Below are positions 1 to 7,777 of a DNA stretch of 64,000 nt, piece after piece. The stretch is from UTCFX2 sp002050125 (GTDB lineage Bacteria > Chloroflexota > Anaerolineae > Anaerolineales > UBA4823): positions 1,736,001 to 1,800,000 of the forward strand of contig JAOSJQ010000001.1 in NCBI GenBank assembly GCA_027494035.1. Direction: 5' to 3'. Under the pieces are notes generated by a model. The model saw only the letters and a program-made list of their open reading frames with translations. It had not been told where the DNA came from and did no database searches. The translations under genes were made by a program, and so were the position numbers. Within the stretch, counting starts at the first letter, position 1. Each line of letters begins with the position of its first letter.

Positions 1-740
1 ACCTGAAAGAACGACCCGGCTGAGACGCGAAAGGACCGCTTCAGCACCTCCAACGTCACCTCTGGACTGCCTGCCAGCGTCAGCGCGCCCGCCGGGCTCA
101 GATGCGCCACGCTTACCGGCAGGTCCTCAACCCTCAGTTCGGGCGACTCAGGGTTGCGGCTCTCGAGTGTCACGAGCAGCTCGTCCTCTGCGCCCAGTCG
201 CAGACCCACCCGTTCGATCCCGCTGCCCGGTTCGAATTCCAACCGCGGCCACACCGCGTTGATAAGCGGTTCGGGCAGGTGACATTCTTTCACCGCCAGC
301 ACCTCTTGCGAGCGCGGGCGATGATAGCCGAGCTGACCCTCCGGGGTGAGGTGAAACTGTACGTAGTTGCGGTAGTTGTAGGGCTGGGGGGCGGAGACCG
401 GCTCGCTTAACCGCGGCTGCCTCAGCCCGCCGATCCGCTCAAGCTGGTCGCGCAGCACTGCCTGCTTGGCTTCAAGCTGGGCGGCGTAGCGCATGTGCTG
501 GTAGTGGCAGCCGCCGCACGCTCCGAAGTGGGGGCAGTGCGGTTCGACCCGATCCGGTGAAGCCTCCAACACCTCCACCAGCCGGGCGCGGCAGAAGCCG
601 CGCTTCTCTTCTACCAGTTCGATCCGCACCAGTTCGCCGGGCAGCGCCAGCGGCACAAAGACCGCGCGCCCGTCGGGCAGCCGCCCGATCGATTCGCCCC
701 CGTAGGCGTGTCCCTCCAGCCTCACTTCAAATGTGGGCAT
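1..740 (-). CDS. 23S rRNA (uracil-5-)-methyltransferase-like, partial (RlmD/RumA/TrmA family)
   Basis: N-terminal 246 residues of a SAM-dependent RNA uracil-C5 methyltransferase; the catalytic C-terminus lies beyond the window start. Residues 1-60 read as a TRAM RNA-binding domain (GHAYGGESIGR, PGELVRIELVEEKRGF). An iron-sulfur cluster motif follows: Cys69, Cys75, Cys78 (CPHFGACGGCHYQHM) and Cys152 (KECHLP), as in RumA/RlmD. NYRNYVQFHL around residue 121 is also typical of the family. The ATG at 740 lies 13 bp after the stop of the upstream aminotransferase, so the two are probably cotranscribed. The exact target uridine cannot be told from this half. Confidence 0.85.
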   Translation of the reverse strand, partial: MPTFEVRLEGHAYGGESIGRLPDGRAVFVPLALPGELVRIELVEEKRGFCRARLVEVLEASPDRVEPHCPHFGACGGCHYQHMRYAAQLEAKQAVLRDQLERIGGLRQPRLSEPVSAPQPYNYRNYVQFHLTPEGQLGYHRPRSQEVLAVKECHLPEPLINAVWPRLEFEPGSGIERVGLRLGAEDELLVTLESRNPESPELRVEDLPVSVAHLSPAGALTLAGSPEVTLEVLKRSFRVSAGSFFQ

Positions 741-753
741 TCTGCCTGACGCC

Positions 754-1827
754 TCAGCGCCTCTCCTCCAGATACGCCTCCAGCGCCGCCAGCAGTTCCT
801 CGATTTGCTCCGGTTGGGTCTCGCCCATATGCGCGATGCGGAAGGTCTTGCCCTTCAGCGCTCCATAGCCGTTGGCGATACGCATCCCGCGCCCGAGCAG
901 GAACTGGTTAAGCGCCCCCACCTCGACCCCGGTTGGCGTGACGAGCGTGGTGACCGTCTGCGAGCGGTAGCCTTGCGGCGCAAAGAGAGCCAGACCGTGC
1001 TCCAGCGCCCAGTTCTGCACGCGTTCCGCCATGCGGCGGTGGCGTTCGAAGCGCTGCTCCAGCCCCTCGCGTTCGATCCGTTCGAGCTGCGCGTCCAACG
1101 CATAGATTAGCGGAAGGGCTGGGGTCGCCGGCGTGGAATCTTTCAGGCGGTGTTTTTCCATGCGCACCAGGTCGAAATACCAGCCGCGCTGCGGCACGCT
1201 CTCGGCATAAGCCAGCGCCCGGTCGGAGACGGCTCCCAGCCCCAGCCCGGGCGGAAGCGCCAGGCACTTCTGCGAAGAGGTCAGCACCATATCCAGCCCC
1301 CAGGCGTCCATCTCGATCTTCGCGCCCCCCAGCGACGAGACCGCGTCGACGCAGATCAGGGTATCCGGGCTGGCGGCGCGAACTGCCTCGGCGATTTGCG
1401 CCACCGGGTTTTGCAAGCCAGTGGAGGTTTCGTTGTGCACCACTGCCAGCATCTCGTAGTGTTTGGATTTCAGCGCGGCGTACACGCCCTCGGGCGTGAT
1501 CGGTTGATCCCAGGGCAGTTCGATCTTGTCCGCCGCCCTGCCGTTCGAAACCGCCACGTCGTACCAGCGGTTGGCAAATGCCCCGTTTACGCACACCAGC
1601 GCCTCCTGGCGGGCGAAATTGCGCACCGCGGCTTCTTGCAGCCCGGTGCCTGAGGAGGCAGTCAGAAAGACGCGAAACTGGGTGTAAAAAAGCTGCCGCG
1701 ACCGCTCCGCGGCGCGCTGGAAGATCGCTTCGAACTCTGGGCTGCGGTGCGGCAGCATGGGAGCAGTTTGGGCATCCAGCACTTCGGCAGGCACATCCAC
1801 CGGGCCAGGAATAAACATGTGCGGCAT
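754..1827 (-). CDS. Class V aminotransferase (alanine-glyoxylate / serine-pyruvate type)
   Basis: A 357-residue PLP-dependent fold-type I aminotransferase. The N-terminus MPHMFIPGPVDVP and HRSPEF are typical of alanine-glyoxylate or serine-pyruvate aminotransferases. Asp161 (CVDAVSSLGG) should contact the PLP ring nitrogen, and Lys187 in SSQKCLALPPG should form the Schiff base. Length fits the family. A GGAG ribosome binding site lies about 8 bp before the ATG. It probably makes or removes glycine/serine from glyoxylate or hydroxypyruvate, but substrate cannot be fixed from sequence; phosphoserine or 2-aminoethylphosphonate relatives are possible. It is followed closely by the partial RNA methyltransferase gene. 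Confidence 0.88.
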   Translation of the reverse strand: MPHMFIPGPVDVPAEVLDAQTAPMLPHRSPEFEAIFQRAAERSRQLFYTQFRVFLTASSGTGLQEAAVRNFARQEALVCVNGAFANRWYDVAVSNGRAADKIELPWDQPITPEGVYAALKSKHYEMLAVVHNETSTGLQNPVAQIAEAVRAASPDTLICVDAVSSLGGAKIEMDAWGLDMVLTSSQKCLALPPGLGLGAVSDRALAYAESVPQRGWYFDLVRMEKHRLKDSTPATPALPLIYALDAQLERIEREGLEQRFERHRRMAERVQNWALEHGLALFAPQGYRSQTVTTLVTPTGVEVGALNQFLLGRGMRIANGYGALKGKTFRIAHMGETQPEQIEELLAALEAYLEERR

Positions 1828-1983
1828 AAGCTTCTCCGTCTGGTGATTTTGGCTGTACGGCTTGATTCTAGCTGAGATCAGGGGATAAGCGGCGCTGTCC
1901 CTGGAGCGCTGGTAGATCGGTCGAACGGCTGGCTGGTTATGAAACCGCGCCCGCCGGGGGTGAAGGCGGCTTCTACGCGTTTC

Positions 1984-2592
1984 TTATTCCGACATCTCCT
2001 GCCGTCCGGAGAGGGCGCGCAGCAGCGTGCCCTGGTCGGCGTACTCCAGGTCTCCTCCGACCGGCAAACCGCGCGCCAGGCGCGTCAGGCGCAAACCCAG
2101 CGGCTGGAGTTGCTGGCGCAGGTAGGCGGCGGTGTAGTCGCCTTCCATGCTGGGGTTGGTCGCGAGGATGACCTCGCGCACCTCGCCGGAGCGTACCCGC
2201 CCGATCAGCTCGCGCATCTTGAGTTGTTCGGGCCCGATGCCCTCGATTGGGGAGAGGGCGCCGTGCAACACATGGTAGCGGCCCTGGTAGCCGCCTGTGC
2301 GCTCCAGGGCGATCACATCCAGCGGCTCCTCGACCACGCAAATCAGACTTGCGTCGCGGGTGGGGCTGCTGCAAATTTCACATTCTTCACGCCCGGCGCT
2401 GGTGATGTTGTAGCAGGTGCGGCAGTAGGTCGTGCCAGTTTTAAGGTTGGTCAGGGCTTCAGCCAGATCGTGCGCCAGATTTTCCGGGGCGCGCAGCAGA
2501 TAAAAGGTAAGCCGCGAAGCCGTCTTCGGTCCCACACCCGGCAGGCGCGAGAAGGCATCGATCAGGTTTTGGATCGGCTCGGGCAGGAGCAT
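1984..2592 (-). CDS. recR: Recombination mediator protein RecR
   Basis: 202 residues, the usual RecR length. RecR works with RecF/RecO to load RecA at single-strand gaps. Visible parts: an N-terminal helix-hairpin-helix (SRLPGVGPKTASRL, about residues 15-28), a four-cysteine zinc finger (CRTCYNITS...CEIC, about 57-74), a Toprim domain (VVEEPLDVIALE to LATNPSMEGDYTAAYL) and a C-terminal Walker-B-like segment (LARGLPVGGDLEYAD). It is the last gene of the dnaX-ybaB-recR cluster, a common bacterial arrangement. The start lies 21 bp after the restored ybaB stop, so cotranslation with ybaB is likely. Confidence 0.96.
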   Translation of the reverse strand: MLLPEPIQNLIDAFSRLPGVGPKTASRLTFYLLRAPENLAHDLAEALTNLKTGTTYCRTCYNITSAGREECEICSSPTRDASLICVVEEPLDVIALERTGGYQGRYHVLHGALSPIEGIGPEQLKMRELIGRVRSGEVREVILATNPSMEGDYTAAYLRQQLQPLGLRLTRLARGLPVGGDLEYADQGTLLRALSGRQEMSE

Positions 2593-2613
2593 CGATGGCA
2601 GTCCAGGGATGAA

Positions 2614-2947
2614 TCAGAAGATCGGCAAGCCGCCCGCCAGCGGACCCAAGCCGCTCGGCAGCCAGTTCGCGCGAGGCTTCCAGCGCATTGTTGTAAGCCG
2701 TCAGAACCAGGTCCTGGAGCATCTCTACATCGGCGTCTTTCATGACCTCGGGGTCGATCTCGACCGCCCGGCAGACCTGGTTGCCGGTCATGGTGATCTT
2801 GACCGCGCCGCCCCCCGCGGCGGCGGTGACCGTCTCTTCAGCCAACTGATCCTGCACAAGCTGGATCTGCTCTTGTAGTTTCTGAAGCTGCCCCATCATG
2901 TTCATGGGGTTGCCGCCCATTTTGGGGCTCTTGAAACCTTTCGCCAT
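2614..2947 (-). CDS. ybaB: YbaB/EbfC family nucleoid-associated protein, with one-base frameshift
   Basis: Small DNA-binding protein of about 110 residues between dnaX and recR. The body is typical (MAKGFKSPKMGGNP, a Met/Gln-rich helix, GGGAVKITMTGNQ, EIDPEVM). As read, the frame passes through the expected end and runs 130 bp into recR. Removing one G from the GGG near 2652-2655 turns the tail into ERLGPLAGGLPIF followed by TGA at 2614-2616, the classic YbaB C-terminus, 21 bp before the recR start. The break is therefore probably a one-base insertion error. Coordinates given are for the corrected gene; the uncorrected frame would end at 2459. Confidence 0.88.
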
Positions 2948-2956
2948 GCTTACCTC

Positions 2957-4522
2957 CTAGTTGATATCCACCAGTTCGCCGCCCAGCTCGCGCAGCGCGG
3001 CGGCTACCATGCCGTCGTTGTCCACCCCGTCGGGGATGGCGCTGCGTTTGTGGGTGTCCACATAGCAGCGGATCGTGACCGGGCGCTCGAGGATCTGCGA
3101 GAGGGCGTTTTGCGCCAGTTCGAAGTTTTCCGGTTTTTCCATTTTGGCTTTGACGATGTCGCTGGCAAATCCCAGCAGCACCTGGTCGCGGCGCATGAAG
3201 CGCGATTTGCATGAATTCATCAGTCCATAGGTCTTCGGGTCTTGCTGACGCACCAGCCCCAATACTTTGTCCCACATGCCTGCCAGGTTGCGGGTGGATT
3301 GCACGTCCTCCTCGCTGACTTCGGCGGAGGTAGGAGGCGGGGCAGGCGCGCGGCTGACGGTTTCGGCTTGAACCGGCGCAACCGGCGGTTGGGCCGGCGC
3401 GGGTTGGACTGGTTGGGAGCTTACGCGCGGCGCGGCGGGCGCTTCAGGCAGTTCGAGCGCTTCGATGCAAGCCATCTCGAGCGGCAGGGCTGGCTGCCAG
3501 GCGCTGCGCCCCTCTACTGCGGCGGTGTTGAACAGGCGAATCAAGCGCATGATCTCTGCCGGCGTGAACGCCTGGGCGTGACGCTCCATCTGCAAGCGCG
3601 CTTCCGGTGTGGTCTCGATCTGGGCTGGGCTGCCGGTGCGCATGATCAGCAGATCGCGCAGGTAATCCACTATCTGGCGGGCGAACTGGCGCGGGTCGCT
3701 GCCGCTGTCCAAAGCGGTGTGCACGGTATCCAGCAGGCAGGCGGGGTCTTTCTCAATTAGCGCATCCACCAGCGTCAGCACTGCCTGGCTGGCAGCCGTG
3801 CCAAGCGCTTCCTGCACCCAGGCAAGGGTGATTGTCTGCCCGGTGGAGGCGAGTTGATCGAGCAGGGAGATGGCATCCCGCATCGCCCCGGTGGATTGTC
3901 GCGCGATCAACGCCAGCGCCTCCGCTTCAACCTGGATGCTCTCACTTTGAGCCACTTGTTCCAGATGCTGGATGATCTCCACCACCGGGATGCGCCGGAA
4001 TTCGTGCCGTTGGCAGCGCGAGAGCACTGTGGCAGGGATCCTGTGCGCTTCGGTCGTCGCCAGCACGAAAATCGCGTGCGTTGGCGGCTCTTCCAGCGTC
4101 TTCAGCAAGGCGTTGAAGGCGGCGGTCGAGAGCATATGTACTTCATCAACAATATAGACTTTGTATTTACCCTGGTTGGGGAGGAAGTTGATCTTGTCGC
4201 GCAGATCGCGCACGTCTTCAACGCTGGTGTTTGAAGCGGCGTCGATCTCGATCAGGTCCAGGAACCGCCCCTGTTCCACCGCCTGGCAGTGTTCGCACTC
4301 GCCGCATGGTCGGGCGGACAAGTCGGCGTTGAGGCAGTTGACCGCCTTAGCCAGCAGGCGGGCGGTGGTGGTCTTGCCGGTGCCGCGCGGTCCTGCAAAG
4401 AGGTAGGCGTGCGCGATCCGGTCAGCCGCCAGCGCGTTGTGCAGGGTTTGCACGACGTGCTGCTGACCAACCACGGCATCCCAGGTTTGCGGACGCCATT
4501 TCCGGTAGAGAGCCTGTGACAT
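2957..4522 (-). CDS. dnaX: DNA polymerase III subunit gamma/tau
   Basis: Clamp-loader ATPase, 521 residues. The N-terminal AAA+ module has Walker A (FAGPRGTGKTTTARLL, about residues 43-58), a zinc module (CLNADLS...CGECEHCQ), Walker B DEVHMLS and the SRC sensor motif (VLSRCQRHEF). After about residue 365 comes a proline/alanine-rich linker and a tau-like C-terminal domain (LAGMWDKVLGLVRQQ). It heads the dnaX-ybaB-recR cluster. The start ATG is only 6 bp downstream of a -10 box with no proper Shine-Dalgarno spacing, suggesting a leaderless mRNA. No obvious slippery site for a programmed gamma frameshift was seen. Confidence 0.96.
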   Translation of the reverse strand: MSQALYRKWRPQTWDAVVGQQHVVQTLHNALAADRIAHAYLFAGPRGTGKTTTARLLAKAVNCLNADLSARPCGECEHCQAVEQGRFLDLIEIDAASNTSVEDVRDLRDKINFLPNQGKYKVYIVDEVHMLSTAAFNALLKTLEEPPTHAIFVLATTEAHRIPATVLSRCQRHEFRRIPVVEIIQHLEQVAQSESIQVEAEALALIARQSTGAMRDAISLLDQLASTGQTITLAWVQEALGTAASQAVLTLVDALIEKDPACLLDTVHTALDSGSDPRQFARQIVDYLRDLLIMRTGSPAQIETTPEARLQMERHAQAFTPAEIMRLIRLFNTAAVEGRSAWQPALPLEMACIEALELPEAPAAPRVSSQPVQPAPAQPPVAPVQAETVSRAPAPPPTSAEVSEEDVQSTRNLAGMWDKVLGLVRQQDPKTYGLMNSCKSRFMRRDQVLLGFASDIVKAKMEKPENFELAQNALSQILERPVTIRCYVDTHKRSAIPDGVDNDGMVAAALRELGGELVDIN

Positions 4523-4528
4523 GTCCTG

Positions 4529-4557
4529 AGTGTATCAAAGAGACGGGCTGTGGTCAA
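4529..4557 (-). promoter_or_regulatory. Promoter of dnaX, leaderless type
   Basis: On the minus strand TTGACC (4557-4552), 17-bp spacer, TACACT (4534-4529), then 6 bp to the dnaX ATG. Transcription should start at or next to the A of the start codon. The -35 overlaps the stop codon of the upstream DUF1992 gene. Confidence 0.6.
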
Positions 4558-4997
4558 CCTCCGCCGCTTTCGCAGATGCGCTGGATTTCTCTCTCAAAAT
4601 CCAGGGGGATCATCTGGAATTGGGCGGCAGGCGCTTGCAAATTATAGTCGAAGATGCGCCGGTTGAGCTGCGCAAATTGCTCTCGGGACTGCGCTGCGTT
4701 TTGCTGCCATTCGGCGTCAGCCGCGGCAGGCGCCGTTTCGTTCTGCGCGGCTTGAGTGTGCCGACTCCAGGCAAACCGCAGGCGCTGGCAGGCTTGCTCA
4801 CATTCAGCCTCGATCTCGCGGCGCCGTTCGAGCCAGGGGAGCGTGAAGCCGTTTTCGCGCAGCAGATGATATGCCAGGCGCCATGCGGGGTCAGAATGCG
4901 GGTTATCGTCCAGGCGCAGCGGCTTGCCCTTACCAGATAGGTCGGAAAATTTGCCCGCTTCAATTGCCTGGCGGATGAGGTCTTCGATAACCGGCAC
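4554..4997 (-). CDS. DUF1992 domain protein (DnaJC28-like conserved domain)
   Basis: 147 residues. The start MPVIEDLIRQAIEAGKFSDLSGKGKPLRLDD is the hallmark of the DUF1992 family (DnaJ homologue subfamily C member 28 conserved domain): an IxxAIxxGxFxxLxGxGKPL pattern followed by a helical region and ARG-rich helices (LERRREIEAECEQACQRLR). No J-domain is attached. Molecular function is not established for bacterial members. It sits 15 bp downstream of the LysM/LTD gene and its 3' end contains the -35 box of dnaX. Confidence 0.8.
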   Translation of the reverse strand: MPVIEDLIRQAIEAGKFSDLSGKGKPLRLDDNPHSDPAWRLAYHLLRENGFTLPWLERRREIEAECEQACQRLRFAWSRHTQAAQNETAPAAADAEWQQNAAQSREQFAQLNRRIFDYNLQAPAAQFQMIPLDFEREIQRICESGGG

Positions 4998-5012
4998 GTA
5001 TTTCTCCGCCGG

Positions 5013-5702
5013 TCAGGGGATCTGGTAGTTGGCGCGCTCGTTGCCCTGCGGATCGCGCAGCGTCACCGTTTTGCCGGACGCCCAGACGGGCAATTCAAGC
5101 CCCCAATACAGGTCAACTACGCTGTTATTGCCGGCTTTGGTGTAAACGTTGACCGCCCCGCCTTTGTACAGGATCAATTGCGGAAACTGCGGGAATACGA
5201 AGATGTTGCCCTGCCCGTCTTCGAGCCGCCAGCCGACCAGCGAGAGTTCGCCTTCGCCGCGCTGCTTGAGCAGCACCCGCTCGGTGTCCAGATCGCCGGC
5301 GCCGATGACGCTGTCAATCACCACGCTGGCGGAAGCGCGCAGCGGAATGCGCAGCACTTCGCCCTCGCCGAGCGGTTGGGAGCGCGCGAAACCGTTGACG
5401 GCGATGAGCTCCTCGACGCTGATGTTGTATTTTGCCGCCAGGCTTTCGAACGTATCTCCAGACGCTACCTGGTAGATTACGAATTCATCCGTGGGGGTGG
5501 GTTGGGGGCGGATGCGTCCGGCGTCGCCGGCGCTTTTTGTGGGCGTGGGTGCGGCGGCAATGCTCCTGAGCGCTTCGGGCAGCAACCGGCGCGGCATAGG
5601 TCCAGAGAACTGGTCCCACAGAAAAAGCACCGTCAGTACCGTGCAGGCTGACACGATCACGTTCAAAGAGAGATAAAAGAGCATTCGTTTCCAGGGTTTC
5701 AT
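5013..5702 (-). CDS. Membrane-anchored LysM and lamin-tail domain protein
   Basis: 229 residues. One N-terminal membrane helix (about residues 8-30, LFYLSLNVIVSACTVLTVLFLW) is followed by a P/T-rich stretch. A LysM peptidoglycan-binding domain (YQVASGDTFESLAAKYNIS...LGEGEVLRIP) covers about 76-122. A C-terminal lamin-tail-like fold (GELSLVGWRLEDGQGNIFVFP...VTLRDPQGNE) covers about 145-229. Topology suggests a surface protein bound to cell-wall-like material or another glycan. The stand-alone fold combination resembles other Anaerolineae surface proteins; its function is unknown. It is first in line of the minus-strand run leading to dnaX, but dnaX has its own promoter. Confidence 0.75.
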   Translation of the reverse strand: MKPWKRMLFYLSLNVIVSACTVLTVLFLWDQFSGPMPRRLLPEALRSIAAAPTPTKSAGDAGRIRPQPTPTDEFVIYQVASGDTFESLAAKYNISVEELIAVNGFARSQPLGEGEVLRIPLRASASVVIDSVIGAGDLDTERVLLKQRGEGELSLVGWRLEDGQGNIFVFPQFPQLILYKGGAVNVYTKAGNNSVVDLYWGLELPVWASGKTVTLRDPQGNERANYQIP

Positions 5703-5785
5703 GGCGTCTTTCGAACCAATTTGTATATTGAAGTTTTTTGGTAGGGCGATTCATCCGACTAAAAAATGATAGCACAGAATTCTAT

Positions 5786-5814
5786 TTGACGGGTGTTCAT
5801 TTTGCGCATACAAT
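5786..5814 (+). promoter_or_regulatory. Promoter of the NYN gene, leaderless type
   Basis: TTGACG (5786-5791), 17-bp spacer, TACAAT (5809-5814), then only 6 bp to the ATG at 5821. No ribosome binding site lies between them, so the mRNA should begin at the start codon. Confidence 0.7.
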
Positions 5815-5820
5815 CCGAAT

Positions 5821-6288
5821 ATGCCCTTTCTAATTGACGGTCATAATCTGATCCCCAAGGTGGCGGGGCTCAGCCTGCAGGCAGTGGATGATGAGCAGCA
5901 ATTGATCGAGATGTTGCAAGAATTCTGCCGCGTTCACCGCAAGCAGGTTGAAGTGTTTTTCGACAACGCGCCGCCGGGCGGGGTGCGGGCGCGCAACCTG
6001 GGGTTGGTCATTGCACGCTTCGTGCGCCAGGGTTCGAGCGCCGATCAGGCAATTGCGGCGCGGCTCAGACAGTTGGGGCGCGGCGCGCGCAACTGGACAG
6101 TGGTGACGTCCGATTTGGCGGTGCAGGCGGAGGCGCGGGCGGCTCAGGCGCGCGTGCTGCCGGCGGAGGAATTCGCCAGACTGCTGCGCGCGGCGCTGGA
6201 TGAAAACCGGCGCGACCCCGGCGAGCAAATGGAGGCGGGGATGAGCGAAGACGAACTGCAAGACTGGCTGAAAATGTTTGGCGAATGA
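5821..6288 (+). CDS. NYN domain protein (YacP-like PIN-fold nuclease)
   Basis: 155 residues. The opening FLIDGHNLIPKV holds the conserved acidic residue of the NYN/PIN nuclease fold; EVFFDNAPPGG and WTVVTSDLAVQAEARAAQARVLPAEEFARLL match the later strands and metal-binding aspartates of YacP-like proteins. These are predicted RNA endonucleases; the B. subtilis homologue Rae1 cuts mRNA in the ribosomal A site, but this protein is too diverged to claim that role. The start follows a strong -10 box by 6 bp. It is followed by a region with a candidate small RNA. Confidence 0.8.
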   Translation: MPFLIDGHNLIPKVAGLSLQAVDDEQQLIEMLQEFCRVHRKQVEVFFDNAPPGGVRARNLGLVIARFVRQGSSADQAIAARLRQLGRGARNWTVVTSDLAVQAEARAAQARVLPAEEFARLLRAALDENRRDPGEQMEAGMSEDELQDWLKMFGE

Positions 6289-6341
6289 CCTCGCCTCAGA
6301 TAATCGGACATTATTAGTCCACTATTCTCATTCTTTTTTAA

Positions 6342-6369
6342 TTGTATTTAGATCAAAATAGGGTATATT
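6342..6369 (+). promoter_or_regulatory. Candidate promoter for the 6376-6512 RNA
   Basis: TTGTAT (6342-6347), 16-bp spacer, TATATT (6364-6369). It lies in an AT-rich stretch between the NYN stop and a run of stable stem-loops, with predicted start near 6376. Confidence 0.45.
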
Positions 6370-6375
6370 CAAAGC

Positions 6376-6512
6376 GTTGACACCTGCCCTCCCTTTTACT
6401 GGTATTTTCAGGTGTCGCGTCACCGAACGAAGCGTTCAGCACGTCCCCCCCGTGTTGTGCTTCCGGTGGCCCCCTAGATTGCCGGACGTGTCCATTCAGT
6501 CCGGCAATCGCT
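6376..6512 (+). ncRNA. Candidate structured small RNA or leader
   Basis: This non-coding stretch folds into several nested stems by eye. Stem 1: GACACCTG (6379-6386) with CAGGTGTC (6409-6416). A three-way junction follows: CACC (6421-6424) with GGTG (6465-6468) encloses GAACG-AAG-CGTTC (6425-6437) and AGCAC (6438-6442) with GTGCT (6457-6461). The last stem is an 11-bp perfect repeat, 6477-6487 with 6499-6509, followed by GCTTT. A promoter-like pair lies just upstream. It could be a small RNA with a weak terminator or the 5' leader of the downstream gene. No known RNA family was recognised. Confidence 0.4.
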
Positions 6513-6524
6513 TTAAGTTACAAT
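6495..6524 (+). promoter_or_regulatory. Candidate promoter of the YhfC-like gene
   Basis: TTCAGT (6495-6500), 18-bp spacer, TACAAT (6519-6524), then 7 bp to the ATG at 6532, so a leaderless start is possible. The -35 overlaps the loop and right arm of the preceding hairpin. The -35 match is modest. Confidence 0.4.
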
Positions 6525-6531
6525 AGGCTCT

Positions 6532-7742
6532 ATGAAAATACCCAGTCGGTTGCTAATCGTATTGGCATTTGGATTGACTGCCGTATTGCTGCTCTCGGGG
6601 TCTGCAGCGGCGCAGCAGCCAGACCGTGAACCGGAGCAGCTCGCTCGTCAGTTCATTGATCTTTTAGTGCAGGGACGCTTCGAGGACGCGGCAGCAAATT
6701 ATGATGAGGCAATGCTCAAAGCGCTGCCGCCAGCCCGGCTGCGATCCACTTGGCAGGATGTGATCAGCCAGTACGGAGCGTTCCAGGAGATTGTAGAGGT
6801 TAAAGCTGCGCCTGCCGATGGTTACACCGCAGTCAACGTGCAGACCCGGTTTGAGAAGGCGCTGATAAATATCCGGGTGGTTTACGACCAGGATCAGCGC
6901 GTGGCAGGCTTGTTCTACACCCCAATCGAACCCATCGGCAAGGTGTCGCCGGACTTTCTCATTACGCTGGCGGTTTCGGCGTTTTTTGTGATTGTTTATC
7001 CCCTGGTGCTGGCGTTCCTGGTCTGGCGTCGTTATTCGGTCTCGTGGCTATACTTCGTCTATGGCGTTGGGATTTTCACCTTATTCCAGTTGGTTTTGCG
7101 CATACCTATGGTGGTGCTTGTCCAGGCGCTTTTAGGGGCGCAGATTCGGTCATCGACCTGGCTATCCGCGGTCTGGCTGATACTGCTGGCTTTCTCGGCG
7201 GGGTTGTTCGAAGAATTTGGGCGCTATGTGGGTTACCGCTGGATCATGCCGAAGGACCCAAAAACCTGGAAAGTTGGCGTGATGTACGGAATCGGGCACG
7301 GGGGATCGAAGCGATGATGTTGGTGGGATTGTCCCAAGTCACGCTGTTGGCGATCCTGACCTTTTCCCCGCTCATCGCTGGATATTTGCCCGCTGAGTTG
7401 CGGGGCGCGCTGACTCAGCCGAGCGCTTCACTGGTCGGCAGTCCAGCCTGGGTGCCACTGCTGGCAGCCTGGGAACGCTTTTGGACGGTGTTGTTTCACG
7501 TGGCAATGTCGCTGGTGGTGCTCCAAGTCTTTCGACGCCGGCAGCTTGGCTGGCTCTTTTTGGCAATCGGGCTGCACACCATTGTGAACGTGGTGGTTGT
7601 CGCAGTGCCCAGTTGGCTCCTCATCCCAAAGCAGACCTCACAGCTTCTGGCAGAGGCTTTGGTGGGCGTGATTGGGCTGTTTTCGGTTTGGGCGATCTGG
7701 CGGTTCAAGCGGGCTGAAGAGAAAGCAGCCACAGCGGGTTAG
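6532..7742 (+). CDS. DUF3887-YhfC family membrane protease-like protein, with one-base frameshift
   Basis: About 403 residues after correction. A signal peptide (residues 1-28) leads to a DUF3887 domain (EQLARQFIDLLVQGRFEDAAANYDEAM, about 36-130). A YhfC-like multi-helix intramembrane domain follows with GLFEEFGRYVGYRW, carrying the EE pair expected of glutamic-type intramembrane proteases. The frame breaks at 7300-7305: adding one G to the G5 run turns GHGGSKR into GHGGIEAMML, the conserved YhfC motif, and continues in the frame ending at 7742. This indicates a one-base deletion, probably a sequencing error. Substrate is unknown. Confidence 0.78.
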
Positions 7743-7777
7743 CGGAGATCTGCGGCGCAGACCGGATTGGGCGGCGT

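Noticed and set aside
2459..2592. YbaB C-terminal extension overlapping recR as a real long variant
   Set aside because: The extension is unlike any YbaB tail, while a one-base change gives the standard ending.
2957..4522. Programmed frameshift in dnaX giving a short gamma form
   Set aside because: No A6-G-type slippery run followed by a hairpin was seen in the frame.
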